A stretch of 64,000 bases of DNA, taken from positions 93,325 to 157,324 of the forward strand of contig JACJXH010000009.1 in NCBI GenBank assembly GCA_020636745.1, read 5' to 3'. Positions 44,401-53,187 of this stretch are shown here, one piece after another. The stretch's first letter is position 1. Each line of letters begins with the position of its first letter. The position numbers and the translations under genes were made by a program. The DNA comes from Lentimicrobiaceae bacterium. Its GTDB lineage: Bacteria > Bacteroidota > Bacteroidia > Bacteroidales > Lentimicrobiaceae. Below the pieces are notes generated by a model. That model was not told where the DNA came from. It made no database searches and saw only the letters and a program-made list of their open reading frames with translations.

Positions 44401-45425
44401 TGCATTTCAGGCAAACTCCGCTTGCCTATATCGAATGGAACGAATTTCTGGAAGTAACTGACTGGAATCCGGCAGCTGAAGATATTTTTGGGTATTCGCG
44501 GGCGGAAGTGCTTGGCAAGCATGCTTTCAGCCACATTGTTCCGCCTCATGTACAGCCGGAAATTGTCCGGCTGTCAGAGGATATCCTCAGGCAATCGGGC
44601 GGGCAGCGAAATACAAATGAAAATGTCTCAAAAAGCGGACAGGCTCTGATTTGCAACTGGTATAATACACCTCTGAAGGATCCTTCAGGCAAGATTATTG
44701 GCCTGGCATCGCTGGTGCAGGATATAACTGAGCAAAAAAAGCTGGAAGCCGAGCTTGAAAAGTATGTGACGGTGCTGGAGAAGAATTATTCCGAAACCAA
44801 AATTAAAGTCCAGACTTACTCCCTTGAGCTTGAAACCCGCAAAAATGAATTGCTCCGGTTGCAAAAGGAAAATCTGCAATCGCAGTTCGAAACCCTTCGC
44901 AGCCAGGTAAATCCTCATTTTTTATTCAACAGCCTGAATGTGCTTACTTCGCTCATTAAAATTGAGCCCGAGCTGGCCGAGCAATTTACCATCAGGCTTT
45001 CAATGGTTTATCGTTATGTGCTCGAAAACAAGGAAAAAGATTTGGTTAACCTTGAAACTGAACTTGATTTTTTGAAAGCGTATACTTTTTTGCTCGATAT
45101 CAGATTTTCGGGAAAGATGAAGGTAGTGGTGAATATTCCTCCGGAAAAACTGCAGCTTAAGGTTGTTCCACTGGCCCTGCAACTGCTTATCGAAAATGCC
45201 ATCAAGCACAACACTTTCTCCAAAAAAATGCCACTCAGGGTGGATGTGTTTAGCCAGGATGATTTTCTGGTGGTTGAAAATAATCTGCAAATGCGCGAAT
45301 CTCATGTTCAGTCAACCGGAGTTGGCCTGAACAATATTGCCAGTAGATATGCTTATTTTACTGACCGTAAGGCAGTTTCGGGTATACAGGATGGGAAATT
45401 TATTGTTAAAATACCTTTGCTCTGA
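41487..45425 (+). CDS. Large membrane sensor kinase with seven PAS domains (LytS-type His_kinase)
   Basis: 1312 aa. Six N-terminal transmembrane helices (about 30-195), then seven PAS domains, recognisable by repeated openings such as RYRILTEHMQDVVWTLD, EEKYRTLINQANDGIFI, EEKYRFLVERANDGIVI, EQRYALAVEGVNEGIFDW, EERYRSIFNTAADAIFLI, ETKFREITDLLPQLIYEL and NERLMLHFRQTPLAYIEW. A coiled coil leads to a His_kinase domain (LRSQVNPHFLFNSL, His1144 as the acceptor) and a HATPase (LALQLLIENAIKHN; STGVGLNNI). This is the LytS/YehU class. The adjacent LytTR regulator (135 nt downstream) is the expected partner. Seven serial PAS domains are unusual for this class. Confidence 0.92.
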   Translation: MVLNPILKFLRDLGTFNEDKEFIRYRESNIRSIFTLVTAIGVTSFLLFHFIDLLNDNPVASTLFRIRIFASALLIVNLILALTTRYHYRLKFFVVAGFYMAMGASALIAHFTGSASGWYWSAPVLLLIVWFAFIPFRFSRQVIHGFAFMVLYAAILWFLSGSSFQPLRFAGTIFLLPLFFGIGVFLAFSANQAAAGVFLARKAARTSDDRYRILTEHMQDVVWTLDLKTFRFSFVSPSVEKLLGFTSEEMLRMSFARSFTSASTAQVHQILEGVVKDYKGGKDVSSVSLGELEQICRNGSTIWVEVAATLITGENGELVEMLGVSRNISSRRQAEQALRESEEKYRTLINQANDGIFITQQGVFRFVNQAFCDITEYTSEELYGKPFIELIADEEKDRLAEIHRKRMVGEKVPSMYSTIGIAKSGRRVNLEFNSSSIQLDGKPASFVIMRDSTEQVKSANLIRESEEKYRFLVERANDGIVILQNGQVKFMNQMMANILGYSVESMINTSFISYIAPDEKEKIISFYNKRQKGDALPQIYETVLVHKNGTLKPVELNDGIISFNGAEATQTYIRDITERKVAEKALIESEQRYALAVEGVNEGIFDWDLNTNEVYFSNNYKAILGYEPDEMQNSLHEWESRIHPADKDMVIKANRDFIEGKSAVYHPEYRLKHQNGTYRWILSRGVCLRDADGKAYRMAGSHMDITDRRKSEERLRESEERYRSIFNTAADAIFLIDKKNGNIIDVNQPASRIYGYTTDELLTMHIGQLADEPDDTLEVLNEHNRFHYVPLRNSKRKDGEVVMVEISSSYFEMEGRPFVIAMVHDVTQRKKAEEALRESETKFREITDLLPQLIYELDNKGMVTFLNRTGKEMFGITEARIREGLNATSLVVPEQRTRLLQNFSAVLSLNYGELENEYTGLRADGSTFPMLIYGSAVLRNGQVTGNRGIVIDITDRKNAEEELRRMNERLMLHFRQTPLAYIEWNEFLEVTDWNPAAEDIFGYSRAEVLGKHAFSHIVPPHVQPEIVRLSEDILRQSGGQRNTNENVSKSGQALICNWYNTPLKDPSGKIIGLASLVQDITEQKKLEAELEKYVTVLEKNYSETKIKVQTYSLELETRKNELLRLQKENLQSQFETLRSQVNPHFLFNSLNVLTSLIKIEPELAEQFTIRLSMVYRYVLENKEKDLVNLETELDFLKAYTFLLDIRFSGKMKVVVNIPPEKLQLKVVPLALQLLIENAIKHNTFSKKMPLRVDVFSQDDFLVVENNLQMRESHVQSTGVGLNNIASRYAYFTDRKAVSGIQDGKFIVKIPLL

Positions 45426-45560
45426 CCTTTCGGGCAAGGGCTGCAGATGCTTTTTGAAGTTTCAGCACTTCAACTGCTGGTTTTGCTGAAAACAGCATAC
45501 ATCAGCCTGTATGTCAGGCGAATGTAATGGATAGTATAAACTTATTAATATGCCTAAACG

Positions 45561-46313
45561 ATGAAAGTTGTCATTATTGAGGATGAAGAACTGGCTGCAC
45601 GGCGGCTTGAAATGCTCATCAATGAATGTGCTTCGGATGCTGAAGTGATTGCCCGTCTCGAATCGGTAAGCGAGGCCATTGAATGGTTTCGCGAAAACGC
45701 GGCACCCGACCTTATTTTCCTGGATATTCATCTGGAGGATGATCTCAGCTTTACCATTTTTGAGAAAGTCAAGATAAACTCACCGGTTATTTTTACCACG
45801 GCTTATGATGAGTATGCTATCAGAGCTTTTAAAATGCGGAGTATCGATTATCTGCTTAAGCCAATTGTAAAGGAAGAGTTGGCAGCAAGCCTTCAGAAAT
45901 TTCGCGACTTCACGCAGGTCAGGCAGTTGCCTGATATGGATCAGCTCTTTAAATTGATTACTGCCGAAAAGGTTGTTTATAAGGAGAGATTTTCGGTTAC
46001 TGTTGGCCAAAAAATTAAAACTTACTCAACCGACGATATCTGCTGGTTCTATTCTGAAGAAGGTATCACTTTTATGGTGGTGAATGACAATCACCAGTAT
46101 CCGGTTGACTTCAGCCTCGATGAACTTGCTGACCAGCTGAATCCCAACGACTTTTTCAGGGTTAACAGGCAGTTTTTAATTAAACTCAGCTCAATAAAAA
46201 ATGTGCACATTTATCCGAAAAGCCGTCTAAAAATAGAATTAATGCCGGCCTCTGACAGGGAGATTTTTGTGAGCAGAGATAAGGTAACCCGTTTTAAAGA
46301 TTGGCTCGGCTAG
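45561..46313 (+). CDS. LytTR-family response regulator
   Basis: 250 aa. Receiver with IIEDEE and LIFLDIHL (phospho-Asp55), Thr in TTAYDEYAI and Lys in YLLKPI, then a LytTR DNA-binding domain (about 145-250; ICWFYSEEGITFMV, FFRVNRQFLIKLSSIKNV). It follows the PAS kinase and should relay its signal to DNA. Target genes cannot be read from the sequence. Confidence 0.95.
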   Translation: MKVVIIEDEELAARRLEMLINECASDAEVIARLESVSEAIEWFRENAAPDLIFLDIHLEDDLSFTIFEKVKINSPVIFTTAYDEYAIRAFKMRSIDYLLKPIVKEELAASLQKFRDFTQVRQLPDMDQLFKLITAEKVVYKERFSVTVGQKIKTYSTDDICWFYSEEGITFMVVNDNHQYPVDFSLDELADQLNPNDFFRVNRQFLIKLSSIKNVHIYPKSRLKIELMPASDREIFVSRDKVTRFKDWLG

Positions 46314-46368
46314 GATATTCAGGCAATCTTCGCCAATGAATCAAGTGTACTTGTTGAAATAGTCAGAC

Positions 46369-47091
46369 ATGTTATCCCAAACGCAAACCGGACTGTTGCT
46401 GGTCAACAGCGATCAGAATATATCCATCCTGTGCATGGATGAAGAGTACCCGTTGCTGGAAGTGCAGCAGGAAGGGCCCATGCTGATGTGCCGGTTTCAG
46501 TCTGATGAAGAATGGTGCCATTTTAGTTACAACAGCACTTCGGCTTTTCTGGCTGGCTTTCTGAAGCTGCATCCCGGCAGGCAATATGTGGTTGTGTCGG
46601 ATGACAGTGCTTTCAGCTGGCTGAAGCTCCATTGCCAACTTATCTGGTCTATCAATTGTTACAGGCTTTTTCAGGAAAACGAAATACCTGCCGGTGACGG
46701 GACTCTTGTTGTTCCTCTGTTGTCCGAACATTTGCCGTTGGTTTATGATAATTCAAAGTATCAGCAGTTTTTGTCAATGGATTATCTGCAAAAGCGCCTT
46801 GAATCGGGCGGCGGTTTTTGTATTTGCAATGCGGGGATGCCGGTGGCCTGGATCATGACGCATGACGACGGTTCGGTAGGCATGTTGCATGTGCTGGATG
46901 CATTCCGGCACCGGGGCTATGCCCGCCGGCTCATTGAGGCTATGTCGGCCAGGGTAAGGCAAAAGGGGCGAAGGGTGTTTGCACACATCGAACCTTCCAA
47001 TGAAGCATCATTGCAGCTTTTTACAAGTATGGGCTTTGCCGTGAAAGCTTCTGTAACCTGGGCCCTGGTCAGAAAATTTATTAAAGCGTGA
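46369..47091 (+). CDS. GNAT acetyltransferase with an N-terminal extension
   Basis: 240 aa. Residues about 120-235 form a GNAT domain with MLHVLDAFRHRGYARRLIEAMSARV as the acetyl-CoA motif and EASLQLFTSMGFAVK at the end. The first about 120 residues form a separate, unrecognised domain, similar to the two-part layout of GLYAT/FR47-type acyltransferases. Substrate unknown. It follows the LytTR gene by 55 nt and may share its transcript. Confidence 0.75.
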   Translation: MLSQTQTGLLLVNSDQNISILCMDEEYPLLEVQQEGPMLMCRFQSDEEWCHFSYNSTSAFLAGFLKLHPGRQYVVVSDDSAFSWLKLHCQLIWSINCYRLFQENEIPAGDGTLVVPLLSEHLPLVYDNSKYQQFLSMDYLQKRLESGGGFCICNAGMPVAWIMTHDDGSVGMLHVLDAFRHRGYARRLIEAMSARVRQKGRRVFAHIEPSNEASLQLFTSMGFAVKASVTWALVRKFIKA

Positions 47092-47220
47092 CCTTCGTCG
47101 GGGCCATTAAGCCTGCGAAAGGTGATTTATGTAAATGCCCCCGCTTGTGACGCTTTCTTTGTGTTTTAATGGAGCATTAACCTTTTCATTATATCTCAAC
47201 CGCTTGCCGGACTTTGTTTG

Positions 47221-47228
47221 TACTTTTG
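47221..47228 (+). promoter_or_regulatory. -7 promoter element for the EamA transporter
   Basis: TACTTTTG. It overlaps the longer frame's upstream region and so favours the ATG at 47289. Confidence 0.4.
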
Positions 47229-47288
47229 CCTGAATTATCAGGCACTTTTTTTCAGGTGTCGTTGTTTTTAACAGTAAGCTCAGTGCAA

Positions 47289-48170
47289 ATGTCAGGCGTC
47301 AGGCGCGGTTATCTGTATGCATTTATTGCCACTATTTGCGGCTCACTGGTATATCTGTTCAGCAAAGCGGCTCTCCATATGGTTAGCCTGCCTCAGTTCG
47401 GGTTTTACTGGTTTGTCATTGCGTTATTCTGGAACAGCCTGATGGCGGCGCATCCCAAAGGCGGCTTTCAAATCAGCACTTTTACACGCAAAGATTTTCG
47501 AATTTTGTTGGTTGTTGGTTTGATTGAAATCGTGGCAACTTCAACGTTTTATGCAGCCATCTATATTTCCGATAATCCTGCTGTTCCTTCATTTTTACGC
47601 AATATGGAGTATCTGTTTGTGTCGTTGCTGGGCATGGGATTGCTTTCCGAGCGATTTGGCAAAGCAGGTATTGCCGGAGCTATCCTTACCCTGACAGGCG
47701 CTTTTATAATCAGCCTTAAGCCGGGGGCTGCCGGTAGCTTTCTTACAGGAGCCTCGGGACTGATGCTGATCTCTACTTCCTTTTATGCAGTCAGAACCAT
47801 ACTGGCCAAAATTCATATTCGAGCCATAAGCCCGGTGGTGCTGGCCATCAACAGGGCCTTGTTCCTGTTTCTTACCGCATCGGTTTTTATGGTGGTAAAC
47901 CATCAGTCGTTGGTTATTCCATTGTCTGCCCTTTTGCTGATTGCTGCCGGCTCATTTGTGGGGCCTTTTCTTACCTCTATCTTTCAATATTCGGCCCTGC
48001 GTTATATTGAAGCCTCAAGAGCAGCTATCGTGCAAAGTACTACCGGCTTGTTTGTGATGTTGGGCGCATTGCTGATATTTGGCCGGTGGCCTGCTCACCT
48101 CCAGATTATTGGTGGGATGCTGGCTATTGCAGGCGTTATGCTGATGATGAAGAAAAATGAACGACCGTAA
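47289..48170 (+). CDS. EamA/DMT-family transporter
   Basis: About 293 aa with ten predicted membrane helices in two EamA repeats (GSLVYLFSKAALHMVSLPQFGFYWFVIALFWNSL ... and the second half from about residue 150). Drug/metabolite exporter fold; substrate unknown. The longer frame starts at a TTG (47214), upstream of the -7 element, so the ATG at 47289 is preferred. Confidence 0.88.
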   Translation: MSGVRRGYLYAFIATICGSLVYLFSKAALHMVSLPQFGFYWFVIALFWNSLMAAHPKGGFQISTFTRKDFRILLVVGLIEIVATSTFYAAIYISDNPAVPSFLRNMEYLFVSLLGMGLLSERFGKAGIAGAILTLTGAFIISLKPGAAGSFLTGASGLMLISTSFYAVRTILAKIHIRAISPVVLAINRALFLFLTASVFMVVNHQSLVIPLSALLLIAAGSFVGPFLTSIFQYSALRYIEASRAAIVQSTTGLFVMLGALLIFGRWPAHLQIIGGMLAIAGVMLMMKKNERP

Positions 48171-48692
48171 CCTGAAAGCCTGAGTTTTTATTTTTTGCGC
48201 TTTTTTGCGGGAAACAGCCGGTTTGTCTGAGGCTTTCCTTGCCGTTTCGTAAAAAAATGCTATATTTGTAAAATCATTGGGGTTTGCGCCACGCTTTTCC
48301 TCATTTTGGGCTTTTATAAGTTAAGGCGCTTATCCTGAAGCATCATTCACCATATCATATTGTCTGGCGGCAGATATGGTTGAGCTTCCTTACAATTCTG
48401 CCTGTCATTCATTATTGCGGGTTCAGGATGTTTATTATTGTCCTGCAGCCATTCTTTTTTCTTCTGTCCGCCAGCCTGAATGTTCCCGCTGTTGATAATG
48501 TTTGTTCCTTTCCGGTTCATGGCAAGTAGTGCTTTTATCGGGCGTATCCCGTAACGGGTGTTGTCTGAGCTGATTTTATCCTGGTATCAGGGTGAAATAT
48601 CTATGATGAATTACAATTCATTGCATCATATTGCTGCCCGAAGGAGCGTGAGGCTTTTTCCGAGGGTAATTTATTAACCAAATTTGAATTCA
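48171..48692 (+). other. Gene-free stretch with promoter and structured leader
   Basis: 522 nt with no supportable ORF. It starts a transcript at about 48274 (promoter 48239-48268) that would run about 420 nt before the next start codon. The leader has several short hairpins: CGGG/CCCG (48539-48542 with 48548-48551), the alternative CCCGT/ACGGG (48548-48552 with 48554-48558), CCTG/CAGG (48580-48591), and TGAATT/AATTCA (48607-48620). The first two are mutually exclusive. It may be a leader or an ncRNA; see findings. Confidence 0.5.
48239..48268 (+). promoter_or_regulatory. Promoter upstream of the long leader
   Basis: TTG at 48239-48241 and TATATTTG at 48261-48268, spacer 19 nt; a full consensus match with no gene for about 420 nt downstream. 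Confidence 0.6.
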
Positions 48693-49136
48693 ATGCTGAC
48701 TATTAAAAAAATTACAGGAGAATCTGATTTTGATCAGGATCTCCATCGCGAACAATTTGTGGATTTTCTTTATACCCATCTGGGGCAGTTTGGCGATCCC
48801 AAAGATGCTATTAACAACTGTATTGATTTTGCCTTTGGCAAAAACGGTTTGCCCGGAGGGTTTCTTTTGTCGGCCTGGTACAATGGGAAACTGGCAGGTG
48901 CCCTGGTGGTGAACAATACCGGGATGAAAGGTTATATTCCTGAACACATTCTGGTGTATGTGGCGGTTGATGCTCAGCTAAGAGGGCAGGGGCTGGGACG
49001 CAAGATTGTGGAGTTTGCGCTGGCTGAATGTGATGGTAATGTAAAATTGCATGTTGAATACGAAAATCCGGCCAAAAAACTTTATGAACGCATCGGCTTT
49101 ACTTCAAAATATGCCGAAATGCGCTTCAATAAATAA
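48693..49136 (+). CDS. GNAT N-acetyltransferase
   Basis: 147 aa, a single GNAT domain. VYVAVDAQLRGQGLGRKIVEFAL is motif A (QxxGxG), and ENPAKKLYERIGFTS is the usual C-terminal segment. Substrate unknown. The ATG at 48693 is used; the longer frame opens with a TTG at 48684. Confidence 0.85.
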   Translation: MLTIKKITGESDFDQDLHREQFVDFLYTHLGQFGDPKDAINNCIDFAFGKNGLPGGFLLSAWYNGKLAGALVVNNTGMKGYIPEHILVYVAVDAQLRGQGLGRKIVEFALAECDGNVKLHVEYENPAKKLYERIGFTSKYAEMRFNK

Positions 49137-49235
49137 TTCAATGACCATCGTTTCAGTTAGCTCTGGCTGGATGCCAATTTGTCTTTTATGGCGTTTCATG
49201 CCGGCAGATAACTGCTTTGGTAAGATGAACATCAG

Positions 49236-50381
49236 ATGAAGGATTGGAAAAAAATAGAAACTGATTTAATTCAGCTCAGGCAGGAGCTACACCGCTTTCC
49301 TGAACTTTCGGGGCATGAATTTGAGACAGCTCAGCGTATTGCTGCATTTGCTGAAAAGTACAGCCCCGGCAAGGTACTCCGGGATCTTGGAGGAACCGGC
49401 CTCGCTGTAATTTTTGAAAGTCATGTTCCCGGGCCTGTTGTTCTCATTCGCTGCGATATGGATGCACTGCCCATTCAGGAGGAAAACCTGTTTGAATACC
49501 AGTCCACCCGCCAGCTTGTGTCGCATAAATGCGGGCACGACGGGCATATGGCCATTGTTGCCGGGCTGATTCCTGCCTTGGCGGAGACTAAAATCAAAAA
49601 AGGGAAGGTAGTGTTGTTGTTTCAGCCTGCCGAAGAAACCGGTGAAGGGGCTTTCAGGGTTATTTCTGATACAAGGTTTGCCTCTGTTATTCCCGATTAT
49701 GTTTTTGCGCTGCACAATCTGCCGGGATTTCCGTTGCATGATATTGTGGTAAAAGATAACGAGTTTGCATCTGCTTCGCAGGGTTTAATTGTGAGGCTGA
49801 AAGGGAAAAGCTCGCATGCGGCAGAACCGGAAAAAGGCGTTACACCAACACTCGCTGTTACTGAACTGATTCATGAATTACTTGCCATACCTCATCAGCC
49901 ATTCCTGCGCGATTTTTCGCTGGTTACCATTGTCCATACCCGTATTGGCGAACGGGCATTCGGCACTACGCCCGGCAATGCTGAAGTAATGGCTACCATT
50001 CGTTCATACAATAACCGCGATATGCGCAGTATGACCAATTATGCTGAAAAACTGGCATCTAAAATTGCCGCAAAGCACCAACTGAAACATGAGATTGAAT
50101 GGGTCGAAAAATTTCCGGCTACTAAAAATTACAAGTCCTGTGTGCGCCTGATTCGCCAGTGTGCAGGCGAGCTGCAGCTTCATTTGCATGAAATTGAACA
50201 CCCGTTTCGCTGGTCAGAAGATTTTGGCCATTTTACACAAAACTTCAGAGGCGCTCTGTTCGGTGTTGGTGCTGGACAGGCACATCCACAGCTTCATCAT
50301 CCTGATTATGATTTTCCTGATGAGATAATCATCACCGGAACCCGCATGTTTTACTCACTTATCCAAAAATTAACTGCCTGA
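49236..50381 (+). CDS. M20-family amidohydrolase (N-acyl-amino acid hydrolase-like)
   Basis: 381 aa. Metal-site signatures CDMDALPIQEE, KCGHDGHMAI and FQPAEETGEGAF match the M20D group (hippuricase, N-acetyldiaminopimelate or N-acyl-amino acid amidohydrolases). A dimerisation domain is in the middle (SSHAAEPEKGVTPTLA). It hydrolyses an N-acyl amino acid; exact substrate unknown. It is followed by alr with 4 nt between stop and start, so the two are co-translated. Confidence 0.9.
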   Translation: MKDWKKIETDLIQLRQELHRFPELSGHEFETAQRIAAFAEKYSPGKVLRDLGGTGLAVIFESHVPGPVVLIRCDMDALPIQEENLFEYQSTRQLVSHKCGHDGHMAIVAGLIPALAETKIKKGKVVLLFQPAEETGEGAFRVISDTRFASVIPDYVFALHNLPGFPLHDIVVKDNEFASASQGLIVRLKGKSSHAAEPEKGVTPTLAVTELIHELLAIPHQPFLRDFSLVTIVHTRIGERAFGTTPGNAEVMATIRSYNNRDMRSMTNYAEKLASKIAAKHQLKHEIEWVEKFPATKNYKSCVRLIRQCAGELQLHLHEIEHPFRWSEDFGHFTQNFRGALFGVGAGQAHPQLHHPDYDFPDEIIITGTRMFYSLIQKLTA

Positions 50382-50385
50382 ATTT

Positions 50386-51537
50386 ATGTTCCAGCCATCT
50401 GTTATTGAAATCAGTAAATCAGCTTTGCAACAGAATATTGTTTTTATTAAAGCCTTTCTGAATAAAGGAGTGAAGCTGAGCTGTGTTGTGAAGGGAAATG
50501 CTTACGGACACGGAATTGAGACATATATACCCATTGCTGAGGAGGCCGGAGTCGATCATTTTTCTGTTTTTAGTGCCGATGAAGCCTTCAGGGTTAAACA
50601 GATTTGCAAAACAGAAACCGGTGTGATGATTATGGGCTTTATTGATGATGCTGAATTGGAATGGGCCATCCATCATCAGGTTGAGTTTTATGTTTTTGAT
50701 AACAGCCGGCTGAAAGCAGCCATTGCAGCTGCCCGTAAACTGAACCAAAAGGCCCGCATTCATCTCGAAGTGGAAACAGGCATGAACCGCACCGGCTACG
50801 ATCTTAAAAACCTGAAATTAGCCCTCGACTTGATCAAAAAGAACCCTGATTGCCTGACTGTTGAGGGAATGTGCACCCATTATGCCGGAGCCGAAAGTAT
50901 TGCCAATTATGTGAGGGTTCAGTCTCAGATTAAAAAGTTTAATCAGTTTCGCAAATTTATTGAAAAGGAAGGCATTAAACCTCGCCGGTATCACACCGCC
51001 TGCTCTGCTGCCGCCATTACTTACCCCAAAACACAAATGGATATGGTTAGGGTGGGTATTTTGCAATATGGATTCTGGCCTACACGCGAAACTTACATTC
51101 AGTATATTCACAAAAACGGGGAGCCTTCGCTGCCTTTAAAACGCATCCTTTCGTGGAAATCAAGGGTTATGAATGTTAAAATGATTAAAACCGGCGAGTT
51201 TATTGGGTATGGCACAACCTACCTGGCACAGACTGATAAGGTGATTGCAACGGTGCCAATCGGTTATGCACTTGGGTTTTCGCGCAATTTGAGCAATGTG
51301 GGCAGGGTGTTGGTAAACGGAATGAGAGTGTCAGTAATTGGCATTGTAAATATGAATGTGATGACCATTGATATTACTTCTGCCGGCAGTGTGAAAACAG
51401 GCGACGAAGTGGTTATCATAGGCCGTCAGGGCGAACTTGAAATTTCAGTAGCGTCATTCAGCGAGCTAAGTGCGCAGGTGAATTATGAAACACTCACCGG
51501 GCTGCCTTCTTCTATTCCCCGCTTCATTGTTGATTGA
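50386..51537 (+). CDS. Alanine racemase, stand-alone
   Basis: 383 aa. PLP-binding Lys36 (VVKGNAYGHG) and the second catalytic residue region GYGTTY with Tyr275 are in place; VRVGILQYGF and GYALGFSRNL complete the pattern. Normally it makes D-Ala for the cell wall. In many Bacteroidota, racemase is fused to MurF, so a separate copy in a catabolic-looking operon may have another substrate; that is inference. Amidohydrolase upstream, aminotransferase 108 nt downstream. Confidence 0.88.
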   Translation: MFQPSVIEISKSALQQNIVFIKAFLNKGVKLSCVVKGNAYGHGIETYIPIAEEAGVDHFSVFSADEAFRVKQICKTETGVMIMGFIDDAELEWAIHHQVEFYVFDNSRLKAAIAAARKLNQKARIHLEVETGMNRTGYDLKNLKLALDLIKKNPDCLTVEGMCTHYAGAESIANYVRVQSQIKKFNQFRKFIEKEGIKPRRYHTACSAAAITYPKTQMDMVRVGILQYGFWPTRETYIQYIHKNGEPSLPLKRILSWKSRVMNVKMIKTGEFIGYGTTYLAQTDKVIATVPIGYALGFSRNLSNVGRVLVNGMRVSVIGIVNMNVMTIDITSAGSVKTGDEVVIIGRQGELEISVASFSELSAQVNYETLTGLPSSIPRFIVD

Positions 51538-51645
51538 CCGTGTTTCTTTTACCGGCACTGCCTGAAATGGCATTCCCGGCTCTGTTTTGTCCATTTTGTT
51601 TTGTATATTTATTTCTGAATCAGGAACTTTAAATAAAAGCAAGCT

Positions 51646-52950
51646 ATGGGTTCAATCAGTAACCACACAAGTGAGTTTATCAATCCCCATCTCAACGGAC
51701 TGGGTGTTTCAGCCACACTGGCCATTAATGCTCGTTCAAAGGAGCTGATGGCACAGGGCAAAACCATATATCGTTTCGGACTGGGTCAGTCGCCATTTCC
51801 TGTTCCCAAACCTGTGGTGGAAGCCCTGCGTTTGAATGCATCGCAAAAAGACTATCTGCCGGTGAAAGGGCTTCCGCTGCTTTGCGAAACAGTTGCCGGT
51901 TTTCACAGGCGAAAGGATGGCCTCAATGCACAGGCCGGATGTGTGATGATAGGGCCTGGCTCCAAAGAGCTGGTGTTTCTTTTGCAACTGGTATTCAATG
52001 CCGAAATCATTATCATCAGCCCCTGCTGGGTTTCTTATGTTCCTCAGGCCAAAATACTGGGTAAGGAGATTTCGGTGATTCACAGCTCCTATAAAGACAA
52101 ATGGCAGTTGACACCGGCCCTGTTCGAAGCATTTCTTAAAAAACGAAACAACACCACCAAACCCGCGCTCATGATCCTGAATTATCCGGGTAATCCTGAC
52201 GGGGTTTCGTTTAAGGATGAGGATCTTGAAGCGATTGGCAAACTGGCCCGCGCTCACCATATTTTTATTTTGTCAGATGAAATATACGGCATGCTTCACC
52301 ACAAGGGAGAACATACGTCAATTGCAAAGTTCTATCCTGAAGGGACCATTGTAAGCTCAGGATTGTCAAAATGGTGTGGCGCCGGCGGCTGGAGGTTGGG
52401 TACTTTTAGTTTTCCTCCTGAGCTGCAATGGTTGTGCGATAAGATGGCTGTGGTTGCCAGTGAAACCTATACATCGGTAAGTGCACCCATTCAGTATGCA
52501 GCGGTTGAAGCTTTCAAAGGTGGTACCTTAATTGAAGAATATCTGTGGCATGTACGTAAAATTCTGGCTCATGTCGGACAGGCATGTGCTGCTTTGTTGC
52601 TTGAAGCCAATGTTAAAGTAAATCCACCTGCTGGCGGGTTTTATCTGTTCCCTGATTTTCATGCATTTAAAAAAAGATTGCATGACAAAGGCATTTTTAC
52701 ATCCGCTGAAATGTGCAGGCAAATACTTGAAGATACAGGCGTAGCCATGTTGCCGGGCAGTGCTTTTAGCAGGCCTGACGATGAATTTACGGCACGCATG
52801 GCATATGTGGATTTCGATGGCGCCCGTGCACTGGCAGCTTCCCGAACGCAGCCGCTTCATGAGCCGCTCCCGCCTGATTTTAACAAGATTTACTGTGCCA
52901 GGGTTGTGGAGGGAGTGGGTAAACTTAATGCCTGGCTGGCCGGACTTTGA
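51646..52950 (+). CDS. Class I/II aminotransferase
   Basis: 434 aa. PLP enzyme with the fold I signatures NYPGNPDG, LSDEIYGML and SSGLSKWCGAGGWRLG (with the PLP Lys in LSK). It transfers an amino group between an amino acid and a keto acid; substrate class unknown. Its position after the amidohydrolase and racemase suggests amino acid handling. Confidence 0.9.
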   Translation: MGSISNHTSEFINPHLNGLGVSATLAINARSKELMAQGKTIYRFGLGQSPFPVPKPVVEALRLNASQKDYLPVKGLPLLCETVAGFHRRKDGLNAQAGCVMIGPGSKELVFLLQLVFNAEIIIISPCWVSYVPQAKILGKEISVIHSSYKDKWQLTPALFEAFLKKRNNTTKPALMILNYPGNPDGVSFKDEDLEAIGKLARAHHIFILSDEIYGMLHHKGEHTSIAKFYPEGTIVSSGLSKWCGAGGWRLGTFSFPPELQWLCDKMAVVASETYTSVSAPIQYAAVEAFKGGTLIEEYLWHVRKILAHVGQACAALLLEANVKVNPPAGGFYLFPDFHAFKKRLHDKGIFTSAEMCRQILEDTGVAMLPGSAFSRPDDEFTARMAYVDFDGARALAASRTQPLHEPLPPDFNKIYCARVVEGVGKLNAWLAGL

Positions 52951-53187
52951 AAGGCTGAGGCTGTGTTTAGTTGAAAAATCTTTTTTACCCGGTTTTAAAT
53001 GCCATTTAACCGCTTGTTTATTCCTGTTTTCAATCGTATTTTTTAGCCAAACCTTTAAAAAGAAAAATGTATATTAGCTGCATGCATCCTGTGTTCATGC
53101 TGAGTTATAAAAGGCATTAAAAATTACAGGTGTGCGGATGAAAATTTCAGATTACCGTTCACTAATTCATGATTATTGGCTGCTTTT

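Noticed and set aside
48360..48530. Open frame of about 68 codons (minus ATG, with MFIIVLQPFFFLL in it)
   Set aside because: Only an internal ATG gives 33 residues; no conservation or codon bias can be judged, and hydrophobic runs like this occur by chance in T-rich DNA.
48548..48558. CCCGTAACGGG palindrome as a regulator operator
   Set aside because: The palindrome is a short, single copy and it overlaps a competing hairpin; it fits RNA structure better than a protein site, and no repeat of it was seen.
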